Source: Mumia xiangluensis
Lineage (GTDB): Bacteria; Actinomycetota; Actinomycetes; Propionibacteriales; Nocardioidaceae
Reading direction: 5' to 3'
NCBI RefSeq assembly: GCF_010994095.1
Contig: NZ_WJYO01000003.1
Coordinates: 62,001 to 126,000 of the forward strand
DNA: 64,000 nucleotides
In this document: piece after piece, positions 1 through 8,170 of the stretch
How the letters are laid out: every line of letters begins with the position of its first letter
Position numbering within the stretch: position 1 is the first letter of the stretch
Program-made: the position numbers and the translations under genes
The notes under the pieces: generated by a model
Databases searched by the model: none
What the model saw: only the letters and a program-made list of their open reading frames with translations
Told to the model about the DNA's origin: nothing

Positions 1-36
1 CATATGATGAAGGTCGCGACGGAGGGAAGGGACCCC

Positions 37-669
37 ATGGCGAAGGCACGTCAGGACAGCGAGGACACCCGGAGGCGCTTGCTCGACGCCGCGGACGTCG
101 TGCTGCGCGAGCGCGGCTACGCGGGCACATCGGCCCGTACGATCGCCTCCGAGGCCGGAGTCAACTCGGCGCTGGTCTTTTACCACTTCGGCGGCGTCGA
201 CCCGCTGCTGCTCGCGATGCTCGACCGGTCCTCGGAGGAGCGCATGGCGATGCACCGACGGACCGTCGCGGACGTCCGCACGGTCGAGGACCTCGTCGCC
301 GCGGCACGGCAGATCTATCGCGCCGACCTCGAACGCGGCTATCTGGCGCAGTTCAGCGAGATCGTCGGCGCAGCGCTGACGCGTCCCGAGCTGCGTGCCG
401 CGATCGTCGAGCGCGCGAACCCGTGGGTCGCCTTCGTCGAGGAGTGCTGGGAGCAGGTGACGGCGGGCTCCCCGCTCGGGCGGCTGCTCCCCGCGCGCGA
501 GGTCGCCCACGCTGCCATCACGTTCTACCTGGGCGTGAACCTGTTCTCGGTGATCGATCCCGACCAGTCGCGGACCGAGTCGGTGTTCGCGCTCGCCGGG
601 CGGATCGCGCCGCGCGCGAAGCTGCTGACCATGCGGCTCCCCCGCCGTACGCCCCGCGCCGGACGGTGA
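37..669 (+). CDS. TetR/AcrR family transcriptional regulator
   Basis: A 210-residue DNA-binding repressor-type protein. The first 60 residues hold the TetR helix-turn-helix: an Arg-rich helix 1, then 'TSARTIASEAGVNSALVFYHF', and the C-terminal two thirds is a divergent all-helical ligand/dimer domain. An in-frame ATG also lies at position 4, but GGAGG at 21-25 precedes the ATG at 37, and the latter gives the usual family N-terminus. The gene converges on the amidase gene with three bases between them, so control of the neighbouring nucleobase operon is possible but unproven. Ligand unknown. The family call is firm; the start is moderately sure. Confidence 0.88.
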   Translation: MAKARQDSEDTRRRLLDAADVVLRERGYAGTSARTIASEAGVNSALVFYHFGGVDPLLLAMLDRSSEERMAMHRRTVADVRTVEDLVAAARQIYRADLERGYLAQFSEIVGAALTRPELRAAIVERANPWVAFVEECWEQVTAGSPLGRLLPAREVAHAAITFYLGVNLFSVIDPDQSRTESVFALAGRIAPRAKLLTMRLPRRTPRAGR

Positions 670-672
670 CCG

Positions 673-2091
673 TCAGAGTGCAGGTCGAGGGCCGCCGGCG
701 CCGATGCCCGCGCCCGACACGGCCTCGTACGCCCGAGCGACCGCGAGCAGACGGCGCTCCGACCCAGCGGGGCCGACCAGCTGCACCCCGACCGGCAGAC
801 CGTCGGGCGTGAAGCCGGCCGGCACGCTGATCGCCGGACACCCCGTCACGGTGACGAAGAACGCCGATCGCATCCAGTCGAGGTACGACTCCTGCGGCCG
901 GCCGTTGATCGCGGCCGGGAACTCCTGGTCCGCAGGGAACGGCGGCACCTGGCTGACCGGCATCACCAGCACGTCGTAGGTCTCGAAGAACTCGCGCGCC
1001 TTCTCGGCGAGGGCCGAGCGCTGCGCGTACGCGACCGCGACGTCGTGACCGGACAGCGGCCGACCCGCACGGATGTTGTCGGCCAGCGACTGCTTGACCT
1101 CACCCGGGTGCGCATCGAGGACGTCGCCGAGGGCATACTCCATGAGCCACGCCCGCAGGGTCCGAAACGCCGCCTCCGCGTCCGGGAGGTCCGGCCACGC
1201 GTCGGCGACCACCGCGCCCGCGTCGGAGAGCTCTGCACGGGCGGTGCGGACGACGGCCGCGACCGCGGTGTCGACCTCGAACGCACCGCCGAGGTCGATC
1301 GAGAACGCCACCCGCAGACCGTCGAGCGAGACCGGTGCCGGATCCGCGAAGACGCCGCCCGGTGTCGAGTCGGCCGACGGCACCCGTGGATCCGGCCCGG
1401 CGAGGACGCTGAGCAGCAGGGCGAGGTCGTCGACGTCGCGGGCCAAGGGGCCTTGCACGGAGACCGTCTCCCACAGGTTCCACGTCGGCCAGGTCGGCAC
1501 ACGCCCCCAGCTCGGCCGCAGCCCGACGACGTTGCAGAACGACGCAGGGTTGCGCAGCGAGCCACCCATGTCCGACCCGTCGGCCAGCGCCACCATCCCG
1601 GACGCGAGCGCCGCAGCGGCCCCACCGCTCGACCCTCCGGCCGAGCGGCTGGTGTCGTACGGGTTGAGCGTCGTGCCGAAGACGGGGTTGAAGGTGTGCG
1701 AGCCGGCGGCGAACTCGGGCGTGTTGGACTTCGCCACGATCACGGCACCGGCGGCACGCACCCGCTCGACGACCAGGTCGTCGTACGTCGACACATGGTC
1801 AACCATCACCGGCGAGCCGAACGTGGTCCGCCACCCGGCGACGTGGTGGGTGTCCTTCACCGCGTACGGGAGCCCGTGCAGCGGACCGAGCCGGGCCCCC
1901 GACGCGGCGATGTCGTCCGCCTTGGCTGCCTGCACGTAGGCACGGTCGGCGTCGATCGACACCAGCGCGTTGACCGTGCCGTTCACCTGCTCGATCCGTG
2001 CGAGATGCAGGGCGAGCAGCTCCCGCGCGGAGATCTCCCGAGCAGCGACCGCAGCCGCCATCGCGCGAGCGCTGCTGTAGACGTCGATCAT
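673..2091 (-). CDS. Amidase (amidase signature family)
   Basis: A 472-residue amidase-signature hydrolase that would cleave a C-N amide bond. The Ser-cisSer-Lys triad is visible: Lys79 in 'YAVKDTHH', the Gly/Ser loop 'GGSSGGAAAA' near residues 152-161, and the nucleophile Ser178 in 'SDMGGSLR'. It is the last gene of a six-gene operon and its ATG overlaps the coxG-like stop by four bases (2088-2091). With a nucleobase permease and a molybdenum hydroxylase upstream, the substrate is probably a ring-opened amide or ureide. That substrate is inference; similar sequences are also annotated as aspartyl/glutamyl-tRNA amidotransferase A subunits, but no GatB or GatC lies nearby. Confidence 0.9.
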   Translation of the reverse strand: MIDVYSSARAMAAAVAAREISARELLALHLARIEQVNGTVNALVSIDADRAYVQAAKADDIAASGARLGPLHGLPYAVKDTHHVAGWRTTFGSPVMVDHVSTYDDLVVERVRAAGAVIVAKSNTPEFAAGSHTFNPVFGTTLNPYDTSRSAGGSSGGAAAALASGMVALADGSDMGGSLRNPASFCNVVGLRPSWGRVPTWPTWNLWETVSVQGPLARDVDDLALLLSVLAGPDPRVPSADSTPGGVFADPAPVSLDGLRVAFSIDLGGAFEVDTAVAAVVRTARAELSDAGAVVADAWPDLPDAEAAFRTLRAWLMEYALGDVLDAHPGEVKQSLADNIRAGRPLSGHDVAVAYAQRSALAEKAREFFETYDVLVMPVSQVPPFPADQEFPAAINGRPQESYLDWMRSAFFVTVTGCPAISVPAGFTPDGLPVGVQLVGPAGSERRLLAVARAYEAVSGAGIGAGGPRPAL

Positions 2092-2831
2092 CGCGAGCGA
2101 CGACCGAACAGGCTCCCGACCAGCACGCCCGCGAGGACGAGCGCTCCCCCGACGACAGCGCCGCGGAGGAAGTCGTCGTGGGAGCCCGTACGACGGGGTG
2201 CGCGCGGCGGAGCGGTGAAGCGTTCGCCGGGGGTGGTTTCGACTCGCTGCGCTCGCTCAACCAGCGGAGGGGCGGCGCCCTCAACCAGCGGAGGGGCGGC
2301 GCCCTCAACCAGCGGAGGGGCGGCGCCCTCAACCAGCGGAGGGGCGGCGGCCTCGGCCAGCGGAGGGGTGGCGCCCTCGGCCGGCGGGGGGCCGGCGGCG
2401 ATCGCGTCGTCGACAGCGCCGAAGAACTCGCCGGCCATCCGCTTGCTCACCGCCGCGAGCATGCGCTGACCGACGCCGCCGAGCATGCCCCCGACGATGG
2501 CGTCGGCGTCGTACCGGACGCCGGTCGTGCCGTCTCCTCGGTCGGCGAACCGCACCGCGACATCGGCGGCGACCGTGCCGCCCGCGCCTGCACCCTCGGC
2601 CCGCAGCACCAACGACTCGTGCGGGACGAGGTCGCTCAGCCGGCATGTGCCTGCGTACGTCCCGCGGATCGCAGCGACGCCGGCGTTCACCGTCATCGCG
2701 TACGCGTTGTCGCCCGTGGTCTCGAGCACCTCGCAGCCGGGGATGGTCCGCACGAGGACCCGAGGGTCGAGCAGCGCCTCCCAGACGGCATCGACGGGGG
2801 CGTTGAGCACGGCTTCTCCGGCTACCTTCAT
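2088..2831 (-). CDS. CoxG/SRPBCC-family protein with C-terminal membrane anchor
   Basis: A 247-residue protein. Residues 1-150 form an SRPBCC fold of the CoxG (CO dehydrogenase subunit G) type, starting 'MKVAGEAVLNAPVDAVWEAL'. Residues about 222-240 are a hydrophobic segment ending in basic residues, a probable membrane anchor. In aerobic CO dehydrogenase systems CoxG tethers the enzyme to the membrane or helps its maturation; here it would serve the adjacent hydroxylase. The linker at about 150-200 is built from tandem eight-residue units (EGAAPPLV) encoded by a 24-base minisatellite, followed by a copy of a genome-dispersed palindromic element read in frame. Four-base overlaps join it to both neighbours. 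Confidence 0.85.
   Translation of the reverse strand: MKVAGEAVLNAPVDAVWEALLDPRVLVRTIPGCEVLETTGDNAYAMTVNAGVAAIRGTYAGTCRLSDLVPHESLVLRAEGAGAGGTVAADVAVRFADRGDGTTGVRYDADAIVGGMLGGVGQRMLAAVSKRMAGEFFGAVDDAIAAGPPPAEGATPPLAEAAAPPLVEGAAPPLVEGAAPPLVEGAAPPLVERAQRVETTPGERFTAPPRAPRRTGSHDDFLRGAVVGGALVLAGVLVGSLFGRRSR
2235..2399. repeat. 24-bp minisatellite plus dispersed palindromic element inside coxG-like gene
   Basis: On the plus strand, 2235-2267 is a copy of the element found again at 42922-42953 (GGTTTCGACTCGCTGCGCTC followed by GCTCAACCAGCGG). From 2256 the motif CTCAACCAGCGG is amplified as six consecutive 24-base units (2256, 2280, 2304, 2328, 2352, 2376); the first three are nearly identical and the last two decayed. 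Twenty-four bases equal eight codons, so the host reading frame is kept. Confidence 0.9.
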
Positions 2832-5242
2832 GAGTCTCCCTCCACCGCGGCCACGGCCGCCTCGTCGGAACCTGCGTGCGTACGCCGCAGGTCGTACAGC
2901 TCGCTCGGCGAGATCGGCATCCGCGTGATCACGATGCCCTCGGCGTCCTCGATCGCCGAGGCGAACACCGCCGCGCTCGGGATCACGCCCGCCTCGCCGG
3001 CGCCCTTGATGCCGAGCGGGTTGAGCGGCGACGGTGTCTCGAGGTGGTCGACGTCGATCGTCTCCGGCACCTCGGTCACGTACGGCATGAGGAAGTCCAT
3101 GAACGACGCGTTGAGGAGCTGGCCGTGCTCGTCGTAGACCATGCGTTCGTACAGCGCGCCGCCCACGCCCTGGGCGACGCCACCGTGGATCTGTCCCTCG
3201 ACGATCATCGGGTTGATCAGTCGGCCGCAGTCGTGGACGACGGCGTACTTGAGGATGCGGATCTCAGCGGTGTCGGGATCGGTCTCGACGATCACGGCGT
3301 GCATGCCGGAGGCGAACGTCGAGCGCGGCGGCGAGTAGAAGTCGCGGCTCTCCAGACCGGGAGACGTCCCCTCGGGCACCGGCACCTTGTCGGGGTCGCC
3401 GACCGAGAACTGGGTCGCCGCCTTGCTCGCCTCGTCGAACGCGTAGCGCAGCGGGTTGCTCAGCACGGCGAGCGTGCCGAGGCTGATCTGCGCGCCCGGC
3501 GCACCCCGCACCTCGACGACGCCGTCACGGATCTCGAGGTCGTCGACGTTCGCCTCGAGCGCCTCGGCGGCGAGCTCGAGGGCCTTGCGTCGCACCGATC
3601 GTGCGGTCAGCGCGATCGCCGAACCGCTCATGACCGCCGCGCGCGAGGCGTACGTGCCGACGGCGTACGGCATGCGCCGGGTGTCGCCCGTGACGACCTC
3701 GACGTCCTCGAACCGCACCCCGAGCTCGTCGGCCACGATCTGCGCGAACACGGTCTGGTGGCCCTGTCCCTGGGTCGTCAGCCCGGTCGACACCTTGACC
3801 TTGCCGGTGGTCTCGACCTGGATGTGACCGCCCTCGTACGGGCCGACGCCCGTGCCCTCGACGTAGCAGGCGAGCCCGATCCCGACCCGGCGGCCCTCGG
3901 CGCGCATCTCGTCGCGGAAGGCCGCGAACTCGTCCCAGCCGACGAGGGCCTTGACCTTGTCGAGCATCTGCGGGAAGTCGCCCGAGTCGTAGATCAGCGG
4001 CTTGCCGTCCTGGAAGATCAGCCCCTGGTCGTACGGGAACTCGTCGGGCTGGATGAAGTTGGCCGCGCGCACCTCGGCCCGGTCCTTGCCCAGCGCCGCC
4101 GCGATCGCATCCATCGTGCGCTCCATCGCGTACACGCCCTGCGGGCGGCCGGCGCCACGGTACGGGGTGACGATGACGGTGTTCGTGTAGAGGCTGTGGA
4201 ACGTTGCCTTGTAGACCGGGGGCTTGTAGGGCCCGAGGAGCTGCGTGGTGGTGATGATGGGGACGATCAGGCCGTACGGGATGTAGGCGCCGTTGTCGTG
4301 CCAGATCTCGACGTCGAGCCCCAGGATGCGACCGTCGTCGTCGAAGCCGACCTCGACGTGCTGCTGCTGCGCCCGCTCGTGCGCGGCGGAGATGAAGTGC
4401 TCGCGGCGGTCCTCGGTGAACTTCACCGGCCGGCCGAGCGCCATCGCCGCCATCGGGACGAGGACCTCCTCGGGCCACGGGTGGACGACCTTGACGCCGA
4501 ACCCACCGCCTACGTCGGGCGTGATGACGTCGACGACGGACAGGTCGAGGCCGAGCTTCGCGGCGACCGCGGCGCGGACACCGGTGGAGGTCTGCGTGGA
4601 CGACCACACCTCGAGGCGACCGTTGTCGGTGTCCCACTTCGCGACCGTGCCGCGGCCCTCGAGCGGTGTGCACGCGCTCCGCTCGATGTCGAGGTCAAGC
4701 GCGAGACGGTGCGGAGCCCGCGAGATCGCCGCCATCGCGTCACCGGTCGCCTGCGTCGAGGTGGCAGCGAGGTTGCCCGGGACGTCGTCGTGGACCAGGT
4801 GGTCGGCGGCGCGGGCGGCGTCGAGCCCGACGACCGGCGGCAGGAACTCGTACGACACCACGATCCGGGCCGCGGCGTCCTCCGCGACGTAGCGGTCCAC
4901 CGCGACCACCATCGCGATCGCCTCGCCGACGTAGTTCACCTGGTCCTTCGCGAGGGCGTACTGGGTGCGGCCGTGGGTCAGGTCGGGGTGCGGGATGAGC
5001 AGCGGGAGAGGGTCCGCCATCGCGCCGGTGAGGTCCTCGTAGGTGTAGACGGCGACGACACCGTCCACGTCGAGGACGGCCTCGACGTCGATGTCGGTGA
5101 TGCGCGCGTGCGCGTGGGGCGAGCGGTGCAGCGCCACGTGCAGCGCGTCGGCCGCGAGGTCGTCGAGGTAGCGACCGCGGCCTCGCAGGAACCGCTCGTC
5201 CTCGACCCGAGCGACGCGCGCGCCGAACGCCTTGGTCGTCAC
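2828..5242 (-). CDS. Xanthine/CO dehydrogenase-type molybdopterin hydroxylase, large subunit
   Basis: An 804-residue molybdenum-cofactor subunit of the xanthine oxidase/CO dehydrogenase family. The N-terminal a/b hammerhead starts 'TTKAFGARVARVEDERFLRG', followed by the two Mo-binding domains. The active-site loop near residue 360 reads 'PYRGAGRPQG', the form II type, not the AYxCSFR loop of true CO dehydrogenase. The catalytic Glu is in 'GIKGAGEAGVIP' near residue 745. The GTG start at 5242 overlaps the small-subunit stop by four bases and gives the family's normal length; the frame runs open upstream but out of homology. It should hydroxylate a heterocycle or aldehyde-like substrate, electrons leaving via Fe-S and FAD subunits. 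The substrate is not readable from sequence; the permease context suggests a nucleobase. Confidence 0.92.
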   Translation of the reverse strand: MTTKAFGARVARVEDERFLRGRGRYLDDLAADALHVALHRSPHAHARITDIDVEAVLDVDGVVAVYTYEDLTGAMADPLPLLIPHPDLTHGRTQYALAKDQVNYVGEAIAMVVAVDRYVAEDAAARIVVSYEFLPPVVGLDAARAADHLVHDDVPGNLAATSTQATGDAMAAISRAPHRLALDLDIERSACTPLEGRGTVAKWDTDNGRLEVWSSTQTSTGVRAAVAAKLGLDLSVVDVITPDVGGGFGVKVVHPWPEEVLVPMAAMALGRPVKFTEDRREHFISAAHERAQQQHVEVGFDDDGRILGLDVEIWHDNGAYIPYGLIVPIITTTQLLGPYKPPVYKATFHSLYTNTVIVTPYRGAGRPQGVYAMERTMDAIAAALGKDRAEVRAANFIQPDEFPYDQGLIFQDGKPLIYDSGDFPQMLDKVKALVGWDEFAAFRDEMRAEGRRVGIGLACYVEGTGVGPYEGGHIQVETTGKVKVSTGLTTQGQGHQTVFAQIVADELGVRFEDVEVVTGDTRRMPYAVGTYASRAAVMSGSAIALTARSVRRKALELAAEALEANVDDLEIRDGVVEVRGAPGAQISLGTLAVLSNPLRYAFDEASKAATQFSVGDPDKVPVPEGTSPGLESRDFYSPPRSTFASGMHAVIVETDPDTAEIRILKYAVVHDCGRLINPMIVEGQIHGGVAQGVGGALYERMVYDEHGQLLNASFMDFLMPYVTEVPETIDVDHLETPSPLNPLGIKGAGEAGVIPSAAVFASAIEDAEGIVITRMPISPSELYDLRRTHAGSDEAAVAAVEGDS

Positions 5243-5757
5243 GCGTCGCCACCGCCTCGCTGCAGCTCCGCCGCCCGCAGCACCGACTTCACGATGTTCT
5301 GGTATCCGGTGCACCGGCACAGGTTGCCCGCGATCATCTCGCGTGCCGCCTCCGGCGTGGGGTCCGGGTCGTCGCGCAGCCCGGCGGTGATCGTGGTCAG
5401 GAACCCCGGTGTGCAGAACCCGCACTGCAGCCCGTGGCAGTCCTGGAACGCCTGCTGGACCGGGCCGAGCCGGTCGCCCTCCTCGGTCAGCCCCTCGACC
5501 GTGGTCAGCTCGGCGCCGTCCATCGAGACGGCGAGGAGCAGGCACGACCGCATCGGCTGTCCGTCGACGAGGATCGTGCACGCGCCGCACACACCGTGCT
5601 CGCAGCCGACGTGCGTGCCGGTGAGGCCGAGGTCGTGCCGCAACGCGTCGGAGAGCAGCCGGCGCGCCGGGATCTCGAGCGCGTACGCCGTGCCGTTGAC
5701 GATCAGCGACACGGCGTGCAGCGCGTCGGGTGCGGAGACCTGCGGCGGGGTCGTCAT
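5239..5757 (-). CDS. Molybdenum hydroxylase [2Fe-2S] small subunit (CoxS type)
   Basis: A 172-residue electron-transfer subunit with two [2Fe-2S] clusters. The N-terminal plant-type ferredoxin site is 'CEHGVCGACTILVDGQ' plus a Cys in 'MRSC'. The C-terminal four-helix site has 'CGFCTPGF' and 'CRCTGYQNI'. The ATG at 5757 overlaps the FAD-subunit stop (ATGA), and the stop overlaps the large-subunit GTG. Gene order FAD-small-large is the usual coxMSL order. Cytoplasmic side of the membrane by family knowledge. Confidence 0.94.
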   Translation of the reverse strand: MTTPPQVSAPDALHAVSLIVNGTAYALEIPARRLLSDALRHDLGLTGTHVGCEHGVCGACTILVDGQPMRSCLLLAVSMDGAELTTVEGLTEEGDRLGPVQQAFQDCHGLQCGFCTPGFLTTITAGLRDDPDPTPEAAREMIAGNLCRCTGYQNIVKSVLRAAELQRGGGDA

Positions 5758-6638
5758 CGGGCTCCTTGAGCGTCGGGGGCTGTCGCCCGGGTGTACGCGT
5801 CGCGGACGACGCGGCGGGTGAGGACACCCGAGAGGTGCCGGCGGTAGTCGGCGGTGCCGTGGATGTCGGCGTCCGGGTCGAGCGCGCCGGACGCGATCTC
5901 GGCCGCGGCGTCGAGGTTGCGGTCGCTCGCCGTGCCGTCGACGAACGCCTCCGACAGGTCGAGGACGTGCGGCGTCGGAGCGACGGCGAGGTACGAGGCG
6001 CGCACCGTCTCGATGGCTCCGTTCTCTCCCACGGAGACGACCGCCGCGACCCCGCACAGCGCGAAGTCGCCGTGCCTGCGGGCGATCTCGTCGATGGCCG
6101 TGCCGGTACGGGGCGGGTTCGCGGGGACCACCATCTCCAGCGCGAGCTCGTCGGAGCGAAGCGCCGACTCGAGCGGTCCGACGAAGAGGTCCGCCGCGTC
6201 GATCTCGCGGCGTCCGTCGACCGAGGCTGCGACCACCCGCGCACCGAGCAGCACGGCGACCGCGGGCATCTCGGCCGCCGGGTCGGCGTGGACGACCGAC
6301 CCCAGGGTCGTGCCGCGGTTGCGGATCGTCGGGTGCGCGACGAGCCGCAGCGCCTGCCGGAGCAGGGGCTGGGCCCGCCACGCATCCCCGTCGTCCTCGA
6401 CCTGGCGGTGCCGCGCGAGCGCACCGATGCGTACGCCGCTCTCGTCCGTCCGCACGAAGGCGAGCTCGCTCAGCCCGTTGATGTCGACGAGCGTGCTCGG
6501 CTGCGCGAGCCGCATCGACAGCAGCGGGACGAGGCTTTGACCGCCGGCGAGCACCTTCGCGTGCGGGTCGGCAGCGAGCGTCGCCAGCGCCTCATCGATC
6601 GTGGCGGGACGGACGTAGGAGAACGGCGCAGGCTTCAC
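5754..6638 (-). CDS. Molybdenum hydroxylase FAD-binding medium subunit (CoxM type)
   Basis: A 294-residue FAD subunit. It shows the two FAD contact motifs of the family: 'AGGQSLVPLLSMRL' near residue 31 and 'TLGSVVHADPAAEMPA' near residue 112, followed by the CO_deh_flav_C domain. It passes electrons from the [2Fe-2S] subunit to an acceptor. The start is a GTG at 6638 that overlaps the permease stop (GTGA), which fixes the start and implies translational coupling to the transporter. Confidence 0.93.
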   Translation of the reverse strand: MKPAPFSYVRPATIDEALATLAADPHAKVLAGGQSLVPLLSMRLAQPSTLVDINGLSELAFVRTDESGVRIGALARHRQVEDDGDAWRAQPLLRQALRLVAHPTIRNRGTTLGSVVHADPAAEMPAVAVLLGARVVAASVDGRREIDAADLFVGPLESALRSDELALEMVVPANPPRTGTAIDEIARRHGDFALCGVAAVVSVGENGAIETVRASYLAVAPTPHVLDLSEAFVDGTASDRNLDAAAEIASGALDPDADIHGTADYRRHLSGVLTRRVVRDAYTRATAPDAQGAR

Positions 6639-8023
6639 AGTGCTCTCGTCACCTCTTCTCCGCCCTCGTCGGTACGGCGCGTGCCGGGTCGTTTCCAGGC
6701 GACCAGGTGGTAGAAGACGATGACGACGATCGTGCCGAGCGCGATCCCCCCGAGCTGGAAGTCGTCGGAGAAGACGAGCGTGACGTTGCCGACGCCGATG
6801 ATGATGCCGGCAGCGAGCCCGACGATGTTGATCGGATCGCCGAAGTCGACACGGTTCTCGACCCAGATCTTGGCACCGACCAGGCCGATCATGCCGTACA
6901 GGACGACGGTGATGCCGCCGAGCACGCCGCCGGGGATCGCGTTGACGATCGCGCCGAACTTCGGGCAGAGGCCGAGGAGGATCGCGACGAGCGCCGCGAA
7001 GTAGTAGGCGGCGGTCGAGTAGATCCTGGTCGCCGACATGACGCCGATGTTCTCGGCGTACGTCGTGGTCGGAGAGCCGCCGAACGCGCTCGCGAACGCG
7101 GTGGCGAGACCGTCGGCGCCGATCGCGCGACCCATGTAGGGGTCGAGGTCGTCGCCGGTCATCTCCGCGACCGCCTTGACGTGACCGGTGTTCTCGGCGA
7201 TCAGGGCGATGACTCCCGGGAGCACGAGGAGGATGAAGGTCAGGCTGAAGCTCGGGCCGTGGACGACCGACACCCCGTCGGCGAGGTCTCCGGACGGGAA
7301 CCCGACCCAGTCCGCGGCCTCCACGGCGGCCCAGCTGACGCGGTCGTGCGCGACCTCCTCGCCGGCGGCAGGCACGAAGGACGTGATCGGGCCGAACACC
7401 ACATCGGCGAGCCACGAGACGACGTAGCCGAAGATCAGCGCGAGCAGGACCGCGATGCGTCCCCAGAAGCCTGGAAGCAGCACCGCCGCCGCGACCATGA
7501 CGCCCGCCGTGAGCAGCGCGATCCACTGGTCCTGGGGCCAGTAGACGCCGGCGACGACCGGCGCGAGGTTGAAGCCGATCAGCATGACGACCGCGCCGGT
7601 CACCGCCGGAGGGAGGAGCTTGTGCAGGAACGACGTGCCTGCGAAGTGCACGGCGACGCCCACGACCGCCAGCACCAGACCAGCGACGAGGATGGCGCCG
7701 GTGACGTCGGCGGAGTCACCTCCCTGGCTTCGGATCGCGGCGACCGCTGCGACGAACGAGGCGCTCGTGCCGAGGTAGCTCGGGACCATGTTGTTGGTGA
7801 TGAGCAGGAACATGATCGTGCAGATGCCCGAGAAGAGGATGGCGAGGTTCGGGTCGAGCCCCATCACCACCGGGAAGACGAACGTCGCACCGAACATCGC
7901 CACCACGTGCTGCGCGCCGAGCCCCGCCGTACGCCCCCAGCTCAGGCGTTCGCGCGGTCCGACCGCCTCTCCGGGTGGCGGCGTCCTGCCGTCGTGCACC
8001 ACGTCCCACTTGAACATCGACAT
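6635..8023 (-). CDS. NCS2-family nucleobase permease (UraA/PyrP-like)
   Basis: A 462-residue polytopic membrane protein with about 12-14 hydrophobic segments. The NCS2/NAT signature 'SPTTTYAENIGVMSATR' lies near residue 321. The family imports uracil, xanthine or uric acid with protons; the TTYAEN form is typical of the uracil-type branch, though specificity cannot be fixed here. The start chosen at 8023 follows GAGGAG at a six-base distance; a longer frame to 8131 has no homology. It is the first gene of the six-gene operon. A perfect dyad at 8116-8134 and a -10 TAGGGT at 8091-8096 lie upstream. Confidence 0.93.
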   Translation of the reverse strand: MSMFKWDVVHDGRTPPPGEAVGPRERLSWGRTAGLGAQHVVAMFGATFVFPVVMGLDPNLAILFSGICTIMFLLITNNMVPSYLGTSASFVAAVAAIRSQGGDSADVTGAILVAGLVLAVVGVAVHFAGTSFLHKLLPPAVTGAVVMLIGFNLAPVVAGVYWPQDQWIALLTAGVMVAAAVLLPGFWGRIAVLLALIFGYVVSWLADVVFGPITSFVPAAGEEVAHDRVSWAAVEAADWVGFPSGDLADGVSVVHGPSFSLTFILLVLPGVIALIAENTGHVKAVAEMTGDDLDPYMGRAIGADGLATAFASAFGGSPTTTYAENIGVMSATRIYSTAAYYFAALVAILLGLCPKFGAIVNAIPGGVLGGITVVLYGMIGLVGAKIWVENRVDFGDPINIVGLAAGIIIGVGNVTLVFSDDFQLGGIALGTIVVIVFYHLVAWKRPGTRRTDEGGEEVTRAL

Positions 8024-8090
8024 CCCGGTCTCCTCAGAGTGTGCGAGCGGCCGCCGGGGGTTCGGGCAGCGCACCCGGTCCAATGACGCG

Positions 8091-8134
8091 ACCCTAGTGG
8101 CGGCGCGGAGCCCCCGGCATGGTGCGAACATGCC
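8091..8134 (-). promoter_or_regulatory. Candidate activator-dependent promoter of the permease-hydroxylase operon
   Basis: On the minus strand a CACTAGGGT element gives a -10 TAGGGT (8091-8096), with transcription start near 8084. Upstream lies a perfect 19-base dyad, GGCATG-N7-CATGCC (8116-8134), centred near -41, where class II activators bind. No good -35 hexamer is visible. PucR, encoded immediately upstream, is the obvious candidate binder; that is inference. Confidence 0.5.
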
Positions 8135-8170
8135 AACTGCCCCCGTGTCGCGCTGGCAGCCCTTGCTCGG

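Noticed and set aside
2876-5821. Plus-strand open frame of 981 codons opposite the hydroxylase genes
   Set aside because: Antisense to coxL/coxS-like genes with clear motifs; the Arg/Val/Asp-rich product has no family features.
5243-6424. Upstream extension of the large-subunit frame to 1198 codons
   Set aside because: The extra 394 codons overlap the Fe-S and FAD subunit genes in another frame and have no homology; the GTG at 5242 gives the normal length.
2828-6638. Call as genuine aerobic carbon monoxide dehydrogenase (coxMSL)
   Set aside because: The large subunit lacks the AYxCSFR motif with the copper-binding Cys and the operon carries a nucleobase permease.
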